A stretch of 55,129 nt of DNA, taken from Bacteroidaceae bacterium (GTDB lineage Bacteria; Bacteroidota; Bacteroidia; Bacteroidales; Bacteroidaceae). The position numbers were made by a program, and so were the translations under genes. The notes below the pieces were generated by a model. It had not been told where the DNA came from. It searched no databases and worked only from the letters and a program-made list of their open reading frames with translations. This document shows positions 25,127-34,114 of this stretch, in pieces; the first letter of the stretch is position 1; each line of letters starts with the position of its first letter. The DNA lies in contig JAILRU010000024.1 of NCBI GenBank assembly GCA_024697945.1, positions 1 to 55,129 on the forward strand, written 5' to 3'.

Positions 25127-27853
25127 ATGAAAATGATGAAAAGACATCTGACATTCGTACTCTGCTGCGCTCTTGCTGCCAGCATGACCATGCCGCTGCA
25201 TGCGGCAGACACCGACGGGCTGTTGGTAAGCTACAGCTTTACGGGCAATGGCGACGACAGCGGCACATACACCGCCACGCTGAACGGCTCGGCCACATTC
25301 GTCACACTCGATGACGCCAACCGCGTCCTCTCGACAGGCAACAACCGAGGCTATTTGGACCTCGGCACGACGATGGCACGCCAAGTGCTGGGACAACTCT
25401 CTGGCGACTACTCCATCTCGCTCGATATCAACGTCGGAATGAACAACTCGCTCGGCAGCTATTGCTGGGCTTGGGCCATGGGCAACGGAACAGGACAGTA
25501 CACGGCCCTCGTCAATAAGGCTGGCAACGGCAACTGGTACTACGAGATAAAGAACTCCACCGCCTACATGGCATACTCTGACAAGGGACTCCGTGAGGAT
25601 GAGTGGCACACGATTACCGTCGTGCAGAGCGGAAATATCTGTACGATATATGTGGACAACGAACAGAGAGGCACATGCAACACCTCGATTCATCCCTCCG
25701 ATTTCGCTGCCAACATCTCCCAAAGCTGGTTAGGCCGTTCGCCCTACGAGGCCGATGCCTACATGACGAACACGATGATGGACAACTTCCGCATCTATTC
25801 GAAAGCCCTCACCACCGAGGAGGTCAAGGCTCTCTACGACGCACGTCCGGCGCAAAAGGCTGAAGAAGAGGTGACGTTCCCCATCATCTACGACTTCTCG
25901 ACCCTGGGCGACGCAGAGCAACAGTTCGTCGGAAGCCTCAAGAACGGGGCTCAGCTGACGACCTTTGCCTCAATGCCAGTGCTCAGCCTTGGCTCCACGG
26001 ACGGTTACTTCGACTTCGGAGAAGACTTCGGCAAGGCTGTAGGCAAGCTTGACGAGACATTTACCATCAGCACTACCCTCTACGTGCCCAAAACTACTTC
26101 GGTAGCAGAAGCAGGCAACTTCATCTGGTGTTTTGCCAGAAGCTCCAGCCAAGGGTATCTCTTCTTGAGTGCCAAGGACACACGCTACGCCATCTCGCCC
26201 ACAAACTGGAGCGGGGAAAGCGGCGTGAGTGTCGCCACCCCAATAGCACAGTCTGAATGGGTCAATATCACGTACATCCAGGACGGGAACACGGGCTCGC
26301 TCTATGTGAACGGCGTCAGAAAGAATCAGAACGGCAACATAAAAATCCATCCCACTGACCTGAACCGACTCATCATGAACTATCTGGGCAAGAGCTGCTA
26401 TGACGGTGATGCCTTCCTGAAGGACGCACTTTATGCCGACTTCCGCATCTATGACACCGCAATCAACGACGAACAGCTCGCAGAGCTTGCCGAGGATGCC
26501 CAGAAACTGAACCAATATAGCAACAAGGAGTTCATAAGCATCGATATCGACGAACTCAACCTCCCCAGCTCCATCAACAACCTCTATGAGGGCGTGACCC
26601 TGCCCACAAAGGGCACTTACGGCTCTACCATCACCTGGCAGTCCGATAATCCCGACCTGCTTTCCAACGAGGGTAAGGTGGTTGGCATCCCCGAGGAAAC
26701 CAGACAACACGTCACCCTCATCGCTACCCTGACAAACGGAGACGAGACCGCCACCAAAACCTTCGACGTCTATGTGCATCAGAAAGACAGTCCCTACTCC
26801 CACTACCTCTTTACCTTATTCCCCAGCAACAGCGACGAGAACATCTACTACGCCCTCTCCGACAACGGCTACGACTATACCGTCATCAACGAGGGTAAGC
26901 CTGTCGTAACAGCTAATGACATCACCGTCATGGGCGGACTGCGCGACCCGCACATCCTGCGAGGCGAGGACGGATTCTTCTACATGGTAGCCACCGACAT
27001 GCGTAGCGCACTGGGCTGGAGCAGCAACCGCGGCATGGTGCTCATGCGCTCGGAAGACCTCGTCAACTGGCAGACCAGCACCGTACACTTCCCAACACGC
27101 TATGCTGGTACGTACTTTGCCAACGTCACACGTGTCTGGGCTCCTGAAACTATCTACGACCCCGTGGCAGGGAAGTATATGGTCTATTTCTCCATCCTGA
27201 CGAACGATGGCGTTGTGACCTACGACAAGGTCTTCTACGCCTACGCCAACGAGGACTTCACCGACCTGGAGGGCGAGCCCATCTACTTCTACGACCGCGG
27301 CGGCGCTACCATCGACATGGACATCGTCTATAACGAGAACGACGGCCTATACCACGCCTTCTACAAGAACGAAGGCGCAGGCGGCATCTGTCAGGTCACA
27401 GCCTCCACCCTCACCGCTCCTGAAGGAGAGGAAGGCAGTCAATGGGGCGCACCTTCAGGCACCCTGCAACAGACCACCGAAGCTGTGGAGGGAGCCGGCA
27501 TCTTCCGCCTCATTGACAGCGACGACTGGATTCTCATGTACGACTGTTACATGAACGGACACTACCAGTTCTGCTCATCGCAAGACCTTTTCCAGTTCAC
27601 CTTCCGTCAGAACACCGCTACACAGGGAGCCTTCACGCCCCGACACGGTACCGTTATCCCCATTACCGAAGAGGAGTACCAAATCCTCAAACTGCTCCCT
27701 GACGTGACGGGCATCAAGAGAGTTGAGAGTTCAGAGTCGGGAGTTCAGAGTGGTGCAAGCTATCGCAAGACCCTCACGCCAACAGGAATCATCATCTCAG
27801 ACGGAAATCACAATTCGTACAACGTAAGCGGACAGCACATCATGCATCCATAA
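25127..27853 (+). CDS. Secreted LamG-LamG-Ig-GH43 glycosidase
   Basis: 908 aa with a signal peptide (MKRHLTFVLCCALAASMTMP region). Two LamG/concanavalin-like modules follow (about 30-255 and 260-470; YSFTGNGDDSGTYTATL, MDNFRIYSKALTTEEVKALY, DFRIYDTAINDEQL). Residues 485-565 are an atrophied bacterial Ig domain (PTKGTYGSTITWQSDNPDLL). The GH43 five-blade propeller spans about 570-860: Asp607 in GGLRDPHIL (general base), Asp732 in TIDMDIVY and Glu788 in AVEGAGIFR (general acid). GH43 enzymes mostly act on arabinan, xylan or galactan side chains. The tail has a linker and YNVSGQHIMHP, an apparently shortened T9SS-like signal. It is divergent to GH97; the substrate is not determinable. Confidence 0.85.
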   Translation: MKMMKRHLTFVLCCALAASMTMPLHAADTDGLLVSYSFTGNGDDSGTYTATLNGSATFVTLDDANRVLSTGNNRGYLDLGTTMARQVLGQLSGDYSISLDINVGMNNSLGSYCWAWAMGNGTGQYTALVNKAGNGNWYYEIKNSTAYMAYSDKGLREDEWHTITVVQSGNICTIYVDNEQRGTCNTSIHPSDFAANISQSWLGRSPYEADAYMTNTMMDNFRIYSKALTTEEVKALYDARPAQKAEEEVTFPIIYDFSTLGDAEQQFVGSLKNGAQLTTFASMPVLSLGSTDGYFDFGEDFGKAVGKLDETFTISTTLYVPKTTSVAEAGNFIWCFARSSSQGYLFLSAKDTRYAISPTNWSGESGVSVATPIAQSEWVNITYIQDGNTGSLYVNGVRKNQNGNIKIHPTDLNRLIMNYLGKSCYDGDAFLKDALYADFRIYDTAINDEQLAELAEDAQKLNQYSNKEFISIDIDELNLPSSINNLYEGVTLPTKGTYGSTITWQSDNPDLLSNEGKVVGIPEETRQHVTLIATLTNGDETATKTFDVYVHQKDSPYSHYLFTLFPSNSDENIYYALSDNGYDYTVINEGKPVVTANDITVMGGLRDPHILRGEDGFFYMVATDMRSALGWSSNRGMVLMRSEDLVNWQTSTVHFPTRYAGTYFANVTRVWAPETIYDPVAGKYMVYFSILTNDGVVTYDKVFYAYANEDFTDLEGEPIYFYDRGGATIDMDIVYNENDGLYHAFYKNEGAGGICQVTASTLTAPEGEEGSQWGAPSGTLQQTTEAVEGAGIFRLIDSDDWILMYDCYMNGHYQFCSSQDLFQFTFRQNTATQGAFTPRHGTVIPITEEEYQILKLLPDVTGIKRVESSESGVQSGASYRKTLTPTGIIISDGNHNSYNVSGQHIMHP

Positions 27854-27939
27854 TGCAAGCAACGAGGCAGAGAGAGCTTCGTGCCGGTTCTTCCAATTGA
27901 ACGAAATTCATCCGAAAAAGTAAAATAATCGGTGAAAAG

Positions 27940-27971
27940 TTTGGCTGTTCGGGGAAAAAACCGTATCTTTG
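27940..27971 (+). promoter_or_regulatory. Promoter of the rpsF-rpsR-rplI operon
   Basis: TTTG (27940-27943), 20 bases, then TATCTTTG (27964-27971): both Bacteroidetes elements at the expected spacing, 48 bases before the rpsF ATG. The leader contains TTTATTAACTTATTAACG. Confidence 0.7.
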
Positions 27972-28018
27972 CCGCGCTTTTAGCAAAAATGTATTATTTA
28001 TTAACTTATTAACGTATT

Positions 28019-28366
28019 ATGAACCAATACGAAACCGTTTTCATTTTGACTCCCGTTTTGTCTGATGAACAGATGAAGGAAGCGGTAGAAAAGTTCAAGG
28101 GCGTTCTCACAAAAGCTGGTGCAGAAATCATCAGCGAGGAGAACTGGGGCCTGAAGAAGTTCGCCTATCCCATCGACAAGAAGACAACAGGATTCTACGT
28201 GCTCATTGAGTTCAATGCAGCACCCGAGACTATTAAGACTCTTGAGATTGCTTATCGTCGTGACGAGAAAGTGCTCCGCTACCTCACCGTTAAGATGGAG
28301 AAGTACGCTGCCGAGTATGCAGCCAAGAGAAGGAGTAACAAACAACCTAAACAGCAGGAGGCATAA
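28019..28366 (+). CDS. rpsF: 30S ribosomal protein S6
   Basis: 115 aa. The start [20 protein letters not shown] and the segment [20 protein letters not shown] are classic S6, as is LRYLTVKM near the end. S6 pairs with S18 on the 30S platform. It is the first gene of the conserved S6-S18-L9 operon, with rpsR three bases downstream. The C-terminal tail is basic. Confidence 0.97.
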   Translation: MNQYETVFILTPVLSDEQMKEAVEKFKGVLTKAGAEIISEENWGLKKFAYPIDKKTTGFYVLIEFNAAPETIKTLEIAYRRDEKVLRYLTVKMEKYAAEYAAKRRSNKQPKQQEA

Positions 28367-28369
28367 GAC

Positions 28370-28636
28370 ATGGCACAGCAATCAGAAATCCGCTACTTGA
28401 CCGCTCCCGCTATCGACGTCAAGAAGAAGAAGTACTGCCGTTTCAAGAAGAGCGGCATCAAGTATATCGATTACAAAGATCCCGAATTCCTGAAGAAGTT
28501 CCTCAATGAGCAAGGCAAGATTCTGCCCCGCCGCATCACCGGAACTTCTCTCAAGTACCAGCGCCGTGTCGCTCAGGCCGTTAAGCGTGCCCGCCACCTG
28601 GCCCTGCTGCCTTTCGTAACTGATTTGATGAAGTAA
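28370..28636 (+). CDS. rpsR: 30S ribosomal protein S18
   Basis: 88 aa. [19 protein letters not shown] and [20 protein letters not shown] are the conserved S18 core. It binds S6 and 16S rRNA in the platform. Its start is three bases after rpsF, and rplI follows 17 bases later, so translation is likely coupled along one transcript. No zinc-type CxxC variant is seen. Confidence 0.97.
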   Translation: MAQQSEIRYLTAPAIDVKKKKYCRFKKSGIKYIDYKDPEFLKKFLNEQGKILPRRITGTSLKYQRRVAQAVKRARHLALLPFVTDLMK

Positions 28637-28653
28637 ATTAAGGAGGAAGACAC

Positions 28654-29283
28654 ATGGAAATTATACTGAAAGAAGACGTAATCGGACTCGGTTACAAGAA
28701 CGATATCGTGAATGTTAAGCCCGGCTATGGCCGCAACTACTTGATTCCTCAGGGCAAGGGTGTCATCGCCAGTGATAGTGCAAAGAAGGTCCTCGCCGAG
28801 GAACTCAAACAGAAGGCCGTTAAGCTTGCTAAGATTAAGGCTGATGCTGAAGCTCTCGCTGAGAAGCTGAACGCTGTAAGCCTGACCATCAAAGCCAAGG
28901 TGAGCAATACAGGTGTCATCTACGGCAGCGTGAACAGCCTGCAGATTGCAGACGAACTCCAGAAGCTCGGATTCAACATCGACCGCAAAGTCATCGTCGT
29001 CAAGGACGTAAAGACCGCTGGTGAATATGTTGCTGCTGTCAAGCTCCACAAGGAAGTAACTGCACAGGTTCCCTTCATCGTTGTAGCAGAGAAGGAAATC
29101 GCTACTGCCCCTGCTCAGGAAGATGCTCCCGCCGAGAAGAAAGCCAAGAAGGCAAAGGAAGAAACTCCCGTAGTTGAGGAAGCTCCCGCAGTTGAAGAAG
29201 CTCCTGTAGTTGAAGAAGCTCCCGCAACCGAGGAGGCTCCAGTAGAAGAAGCTCCTGTAGAAGAGGAGAAGACTGAAGAATAG
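28654..29283 (+). CDS. rplI: 50S ribosomal protein L9 with acidic repeat tail
   Basis: 209 aa, about 60 longer than typical L9. Residues 1-148 are normal L9: MEIILKEDVIGLGYKNDIVN and GYGRNYLIPQGKGVIA, the connecting helix, then the C-terminal domain (NTGVIYGSVNSLQIADEL, FNIDRKVIVVKDVK). Residues about 150-209 are Lys-rich then a run of five EEAP units separated by V, A or T and ending EEEKTEE. The tail is encoded by near-identical 18-base repeats (29173-29270). It is expected to be disordered; function unknown. A hairpin terminator follows at 29308. Confidence 0.96.
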   Translation: MEIILKEDVIGLGYKNDIVNVKPGYGRNYLIPQGKGVIASDSAKKVLAEELKQKAVKLAKIKADAEALAEKLNAVSLTIKAKVSNTGVIYGSVNSLQIADELQKLGFNIDRKVIVVKDVKTAGEYVAAVKLHKEVTAQVPFIVVAEKEIATAPAQEDAPAEKKAKKAKEETPVVEEAPAVEEAPVVEEAPATEEAPVEEAPVEEEKTEE

Positions 29284-29307
29284 TTTCACTTTTCATATTC
29301 AAGAAGC

Positions 29308-29342
29308 AAAGGGGCACGGCCACAAAAAGCCAGTGTCCCTTT
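29308..29342. terminator. Terminator of the ribosomal-protein operon
   Basis: AAAGGG-G-CAC-GGC pairs with GCC-A-GTG-T-CCCTTT around a short loop, 25 bases after the rplI stop; ATTTTTAA follows a few bases later. Confidence 0.6.
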
Positions 29343-29367
29343 GTGCCATTTTTAATCTGGTAAGACA

Positions 29368-30468
29368 ATGATTATCAAATGTCCCGAATGCCGTGAACAA
29401 GTTTCCACGATGACTGGCACTTGCCCACATTGCGGCATCAAAATCTCCGGTCATCTGCGTAAATGCCAGAAGTGTGGCAGCTACTGTCTCATCACTCAAG
29501 ACAAGTGTCCGGAGTGCGGAGCAGAGTTGGAGGAAGAACAGCCTCAAATGCAGCAACAGCCCACACCCAGTTCCACCAAAGGTGGAAGAACAGAGCAGCC
29601 TAAAAAGAAAACCTGTCATTGGGTAGGTTGGCTGTTGGCTATTCTCTGCCTCGGTCTTCTTTGCACTGGCTATTATTACTACGACAAACAACAGAAGCAA
29701 CTGAAGGAGCAGGCAGACTATGAGCGACTGCGGGATGTCACCAATCCGGAGTTCTACCAGCAATTCCTCATCGACTATCCTGAAAGTGCGTACTACGATG
29801 AAATAAATGAGCGAATGCAGGTGCTTCAGAAAGAAGCAGAGGAATGGAAACAGCTGCAGAAAAACATCAGTCGCGCCAATGTTTCCCGTTTCATGCAGGA
29901 CCATCCCGGTTCACTCCGTCAGCGCATCTGTGAAGATATGCTCGACTCTATCGACTGGCAAGATGCACTAAAGACTGGAAATGAAGAAGCCATCACAAAC
30001 TACTTGCACCAGCATCCTTCAGGTCGTTACGTCAGTGAGGCCGCAGAGAGGAAGAACGCTCTGCTACTCGCGAAAGTTACTCCAGCCGAACGAGCAATGA
30101 TACGTGGTACTCTCGAGGCATTCTTTTCCAAGGCTATCGCAAAACAAGATGTCGAAGCAGCTCATCAGGCAATTCCCGACACAATGTTTACTTTCTGCGG
30201 CAAGCAGAATGCCGATGCAGAGACAATCGTCCAGTATGCCCGCGAAAAGATGGCACAAGACGTCATCGGTCTCCACTACCTCATCGAGCAGCAAATGAAT
30301 GTCCGCAAAGAGACGCTCCCTGACGGCAATGTGGGCTTCGCTGTGGAGGTCAGTGTGCAAGAGACCATCAGTCGAAGCGATACGAACCAACCGACATCCA
30401 ACACCTACCGCGTCAATGCCCTAATCAACCAGGAGCAGAAGATTGTACGCATGAATATATCCCAGTAA
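29368..30468 (+). CDS. Zinc-ribbon, single-pass membrane protein of unknown function
   Basis: 366 aa. Two zinc ribbons lie at the N-terminus: Cys5/Cys8 with Cys19/Cys22, and Cys33/Cys36 with Cys47/Cys50. A Gln/Pro-rich linker leads to one membrane helix at 84-104 (WVGWLLAILCLGLLC). The rest (110-366) is probably outside the cytoplasm: charged helices with HPSGRYVSEAAERKNALL and DYPESAYYDEINERMQ look like tetratricopeptide-type repeats, then an NTF2-like domain (LEAFFSKAIAKQDVEAAHQA ... NTYRVNALINQEQKIV). It precedes the SGNH and MBOAT genes by 27 bases, so the three could form one operon. The role is unknown. Confidence 0.75.
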   Translation: MIIKCPECREQVSTMTGTCPHCGIKISGHLRKCQKCGSYCLITQDKCPECGAELEEEQPQMQQQPTPSSTKGGRTEQPKKKTCHWVGWLLAILCLGLLCTGYYYYDKQQKQLKEQADYERLRDVTNPEFYQQFLIDYPESAYYDEINERMQVLQKEAEEWKQLQKNISRANVSRFMQDHPGSLRQRICEDMLDSIDWQDALKTGNEEAITNYLHQHPSGRYVSEAAERKNALLLAKVTPAERAMIRGTLEAFFSKAIAKQDVEAAHQAIPDTMFTFCGKQNADAETIVQYAREKMAQDVIGLHYLIEQQMNVRKETLPDGNVGFAVEVSVQETISRSDTNQPTSNTYRVNALINQEQKIVRMNISQ

Positions 30469-30495
30469 GGGAATAAGGAGCAAAGGGCAAGAGAC

Positions 30496-31299
30496 ATGAG
30501 GGCTTACTTGAAAGTCATAGCGATACTGCTGCTCCCGTTGGCATTTGTTATCTTCTATGCCTACAGCCCTATACAGATACCACCTCCTGGATGGAAGCTT
30601 AGTAAAGCATCCATCCCCTTCCCCTCCCCCGAGAAGGAAAAGAGTTCTGCAATTGAGACTTTACCACTAAAAGAAATCAGCAAAGATAGCCTTCCTCCTC
30701 AGGAAGAGGTGGAAGGGGCGCTTCCCGACACCACATCCCATCGCATCCTATTCTTTGGCGATTCGATGGTAGAGGGATTGCTGCGCCGCATGAACTGCTA
30801 TGCTTTCGCCAACGGACATAAAATGACGAACGTCGTTTGGTACAGTTCTACAACCGAGATATGGGCTCAGACCGACACACTACATTATTTTATTAATAAG
30901 GTTAAGCCCACATTTGTCATGATAAGCCTGGGATCCAACGAACAGTTCATCAAAAATGCTGCCGGACGGGAGGCCTGCATTCGCCAGATACTCAAGGAAC
31001 TGGGCAATACTCCTTATGTCTGGATTGGCGTACCTGCCTGGCGACAAGACACAGGCATTAATGACTTGACGAAGCGAATTGTCGGTGAGGATCACTACTT
31101 CGACAGCCGAGGCCTTACGTTACAACGTGGAAGCGACCGTATGCACCCGACCTTCCATGCGGCAAGCCTTTGGATGGACACGATTGCAGTATGGATGGCG
31201 AGTCCCGCTACTGCGCATCCCATCCGCATGAACATACCGACAGACGGCAGGAAGCATATCTACAAGACATACGCCCTGCAACCGATAAGGACTCCTTAA
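30496..31299 (+). CDS. Membrane-anchored SGNH/GDSL hydrolase (probable O-acyl transfer partner)
   Basis: 267 aa. One N-terminal hydrophobic anchor (about 7-24, VIAILLLPLAFVIFYAY) is followed by a Pro/Ser/Glu-rich linker (28-80). The catalytic part has block I FFGDSMVEG with Ser90, block III SLGSNEQF and block V DRMHPTFHAA with Asp214 and His217. It sits between the zinc-ribbon protein and an MBOAT gene. An SGNH protein next to an MBOAT is the layout of alginate (AlgI/AlgJ/AlgX) and similar exopolysaccharide O-acetylation systems, so it probably transfers or removes acyl groups on a surface glycan. Confidence 0.8.
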   Translation: MRAYLKVIAILLLPLAFVIFYAYSPIQIPPPGWKLSKASIPFPSPEKEKSSAIETLPLKEISKDSLPPQEEVEGALPDTTSHRILFFGDSMVEGLLRRMNCYAFANGHKMTNVVWYSSTTEIWAQTDTLHYFINKVKPTFVMISLGSNEQFIKNAAGREACIRQILKELGNTPYVWIGVPAWRQDTGINDLTKRIVGEDHYFDSRGLTLQRGSDRMHPTFHAASLWMDTIAVWMASPATAHPIRMNIPTDGRKHIYKTYALQPIRTP

Positions 31300-31303
31300 C
31301 CTA

Positions 31304-31339
31304 GAAATCGTAAATAGTAAATCGTCAAATAGTAAATAA
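31304..31339. repeat. Spacer word repeat (AAATCGTAAATAGTAAATCG)
   Basis: Iterated AAATCGTAAATAGTAAATCG-type words fill the 45-base gap before the MBOAT gene, closely like 13596-13631. Confidence 0.5.
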
Positions 31340-31344
31340 AGAAG

Positions 31345-32754
31345 ATGGTTTTCACGACAATACAGTTCTGGGCATCCTTCATCACCTTCCTTTTCTTCTT
31401 CGCATTACTGCGGAGAACGAAGCATGAACTGCTCCAGCTCTATGTCATACTCGCCAGCCTCGGCTTCTTTTACCTGAGCAACCAATGGCTCATGCTGTTG
31501 CTACCTGCTACAGCCCTTGTCTCATGGATGCTGACGGAATGGATGTCCGAAATGAGGGGAGGTTGGCGAAGATTCATGCTCTTCTTTATTGTCACGCTTG
31601 ATTTGCTACCGATTCTCTTCTTCAAATACGGACATCCCCTTTCGGAACTGATGGACCAAATGCTTACCACCAATTTCTCTCTTCCGAGCATAGCATTACC
31701 CATCGGCATTTCCTTCTATACCTTTCAGGCCATCAGCTATTCGGTAGATATATATCGACGCGACTTCAACCTAAAGGTCACCTTCCTGGAATACCTTTTC
31801 TATCTCTCCTTCTTCCCTCTATTATTGGCTGGTCCCATCACCCGAGCCAAAACCTTCTTTCCACAAATCAGGCGGGAGAATCCTGTCAGCGAACGTCTCC
31901 TATACTTAGGGCTTTGGCTCATCATTCTGGGCATCATCAAGAAAGCAGTTATCGCCGATTATATTGCCCAGTACAACGATTGGATTTTCTCTACGCCAGA
32001 TGCTTTCTCCGGCTTCGAATGCCTGATGGGACTTCTTGGCTTCACTATGCAAATCTACTTGGACTTCAGCGGTTACAGCGACATCAGCATCGGTATCGCA
32101 GCCATGCTTGGCATCCGTCTTCGTGAGAATTTTGCCTTCCCCTATCGCAGCCGTAATCTCACGGATTTCTGGCACAGATGGCACATCTCGCTCTCGACCT
32201 GGTTTCGCGACTATCTCTATATCCCTCTCGGAGGCAATCGACACGGGATTCTGCGCACTTGTCTCAGTTTATTTATCACGATGCTGGCTGCCGGTATCTG
32301 GCACGGCAGTACCCTGATGTTCCTCATTTGGGGAGCTTTGCACGGCATCGGGCTCGCCATCCATAAAATCTGCCAGCCCATACTTCGCAAGATTCGCGAC
32401 AACTGCCTGACGATTTCCATTTCCCGATTGCTGACATTCTGTTTCGTAACACTCAGTTGGACCATCTTCCGTTCGCCAGACCTCCAAACGGCACAGCAAC
32501 TCTTTTCGGCCATTTTTACACGCATGGACTTCAGTTACGCCGAACCATTCTTTATGGCGCGAACAACATGGTGTATTCTGCTTGCATCCAGTATGTTGTC
32601 TCTATTTGTTGGAGAAAGGCTTTACAGGCATGCAGAAGCCAAATTCATCTATTGGCCCTGGATTATGAAGTTGCTTACCTTCATGCTTGTCGTGCAGATT
32701 GTCATTGAACTGCACTCAAGCGACATCCAGCCTTTCCTCTATTTCCGCTTCTGA
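31345..32754 (+). CDS. MBOAT-family O-acyltransferase (AlgI/DltB-like)
   Basis: 469 aa, multi-pass membrane protein (about 10 hydrophobic segments). Family motifs: LPIGISFYTFQAISYSVDIY, FFPLLLAGPITRA, LDFSGYSDISIGIAAMLGI, RNLTDFWHRWHISLSTWFRD and YLYIPLGGNRHG, then AAGIWHGSTLMFLIWGALHG with the conserved His320 and a second His about 16 residues on. These enzymes pass acyl groups from a cytoplasmic donor across the membrane to a glycan. Together with the SGNH gene 46 bases upstream it predicts an exopolysaccharide or cell-wall O-acetylation pair. The target glycan is unknown. Confidence 0.9.
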   Translation: MVFTTIQFWASFITFLFFFALLRRTKHELLQLYVILASLGFFYLSNQWLMLLLPATALVSWMLTEWMSEMRGGWRRFMLFFIVTLDLLPILFFKYGHPLSELMDQMLTTNFSLPSIALPIGISFYTFQAISYSVDIYRRDFNLKVTFLEYLFYLSFFPLLLAGPITRAKTFFPQIRRENPVSERLLYLGLWLIILGIIKKAVIADYIAQYNDWIFSTPDAFSGFECLMGLLGFTMQIYLDFSGYSDISIGIAAMLGIRLRENFAFPYRSRNLTDFWHRWHISLSTWFRDYLYIPLGGNRHGILRTCLSLFITMLAAGIWHGSTLMFLIWGALHGIGLAIHKICQPILRKIRDNCLTISISRLLTFCFVTLSWTIFRSPDLQTAQQLFSAIFTRMDFSYAEPFFMARTTWCILLASSMLSLFVGERLYRHAEAKFIYWPWIMKLLTFMLVVQIVIELHSSDIQPFLYFRF

Positions 32755-32805
32755 AGCATAGACTTAATAACTTTCATTTTTTAGTTAAAAGTCGTACCTT
32801 CCTGC

Positions 32806-32842
32806 AATTTTTCACTTTTCACTTTTTCACTTTTCACTTTTT
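32806..32842. repeat. TTTTCAC tandem words
   Basis: Four to five TTTTTCAC/TTTTCAC units in a row just upstream of the promoter for the next gene. The same word recurs at 54837-54930 and, in reverse, near 22432-22455. Confidence 0.6.
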
Positions 32843-32847
32843 TGTTG

Positions 32848-32855
32848 TACCTTTG
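32848..32855 (+). promoter_or_regulatory. -7 box (TACCTTTG)
   Basis: TACCTTTGCAG, 21 bases before the ATG of the AICAR formyltransferase gene. Confidence 0.6.
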
Positions 32856-32875
32856 CAGCGCAAAAAGAAGATAAT

Positions 32876-34063
32876 ATGGCACAACAAGAACTGCAGCTCA
32901 AATACGGCTGTAACCCCAATCAGAAACCATCGCGTATCTTCATGGAAGAGGGAGAACTTCCTATCGAGGTACTCGGCGGCCGTCCTGGCTACATTAATTT
33001 CCTTGATGCACTGAACAGTTGGCAGTTGGTCAAGGAGCTCAAGTCTGCCACAGGTCTGCCTGCTGCAGCAAGCTTCAAGCACGTCTCTCCTGCAGGAGCC
33101 GCAGTCGGTCTGCCTCTGAGTGAGACCTTGGCCCGTATCTATTTCGTGGATGATATCAAAGTGCCCCTCAGCCCCATTGCCTGCGCCTATGCACGTGCCA
33201 GAGGTGCCGACCGCATGAGCAGCTACGGAGACTTTATTGCCCTGAGTGACACATGCGACGAAGCTACAGCCCTCATCATCAAGCGCGAAGTGAGTGACGG
33301 TATCATTGCGCCTGGATACACAGAGGAAGCCCTGCAGATTCTTCGTGAGAAACGTAAAGGAACCTACAATATCATCCAGATTGACCCCAACTATACGCCT
33401 GCTCCGATTGAGCGCAAGCAGGTGTATGGTGTCACCTTTGAGCAAGGACGAAACGAAGTGAAGCTGGACGACCCAGCACTCTTCGAGAACATCCCGACCG
33501 TCAACAAGCACTTCTCCGAAGCTGCCAGACGTGACCTCATCATTGCCCTAATTACCCTCAAATATACGCAGAGCAACAGCGTCTGCTACGTCAAGGACGG
33601 TCAGGCAATCGGCATTGGCGCTGGTCAGCAGAGCCGCATCCATTGCACGCGACTGGCAGGCAACAAGGCCGACATCTGGTGGCTCCGTCAGAACCCCAAG
33701 GTAATGGCATTGCCCTTCATTCCTGGCATTCGCCGTGCCGACCGAGACAACACCATTGACGTCTATATCAGCGACGACTATATGGATGTACTTGCCGAGG
33801 GCGAATGGCAGAAGTTCTTTACAGAAAAGCCAGAGCCCCTCAGCCGAGAGGAGAAACAGGCCTGGATAGCCAAGAATACTGGTGTCAGCCTTGGCAGCGA
33901 TGCCTTCTTCCCATTTGGCGACAATGTGGAGCGTGCCCACAAGAGCGGCGTGGAATACATTGCACAGGCCGGTGGCAGCGTCCGCGACGACCACGTCATC
34001 ATGACTTGCGACAAGTACGGCATCGCAATGGCATTCACAGGCGTTAGATTGTTCCATCATTAA
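32876..34063 (+). CDS. Stand-alone AICAR formyltransferase (PurH transformylase domain only)
   Basis: 395 aa. It matches only the transformylase half of PurH: MAQQELQLKYGCNPNQKPSR, the catalytic Lys-His pair in SFKHVSPAGAAVG (near residue 67), GDFIALSDTCDEATA, TQSNSVCYVKDGQAIGIGAG, and a C-terminal SDAFFPFGDNVERAHKSGV. No IMP-cyclohydrolase domain is attached. The enzyme adds a formyl group to AICAR using 10-formyl-THF, the penultimate step of IMP synthesis. Bacteroidetes often carry this single-domain form besides bifunctional PurH; the latter is not in the window. The stop at 34061-34063 is followed at once by a REP-like repeat. Confidence 0.92.
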   Translation: MAQQELQLKYGCNPNQKPSRIFMEEGELPIEVLGGRPGYINFLDALNSWQLVKELKSATGLPAAASFKHVSPAGAAVGLPLSETLARIYFVDDIKVPLSPIACAYARARGADRMSSYGDFIALSDTCDEATALIIKREVSDGIIAPGYTEEALQILREKRKGTYNIIQIDPNYTPAPIERKQVYGVTFEQGRNEVKLDDPALFENIPTVNKHFSEAARRDLIIALITLKYTQSNSVCYVKDGQAIGIGAGQQSRIHCTRLAGNKADIWWLRQNPKVMALPFIPGIRRADRDNTIDVYISDDYMDVLAEGEWQKFFTEKPEPLSREEKQAWIAKNTGVSLGSDAFFPFGDNVERAHKSGVEYIAQAGGSVRDDHVIMTCDKYGIAMAFTGVRLFHH

Positions 34064-34065
34064 AA

Positions 34066-34100
34066 GACCCACCCCCAACCCCTCCCGTAATGGAGGGGAG
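34066..34100. repeat. REP-like unit upstream of the DUF559 gene
   Basis: GACCCACCCCCAA leads into a hairpin CCCCTCC (34079-34085) - CGTAAT - GGAGGGG (34092-34098). It starts three bases after the preceding stop codon. A related hairpin lies at 34519-34536 on the other side of the DUF559 gene. Confidence 0.6.
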
Positions 34101-34114
34101 AACAGTTGAAAACA

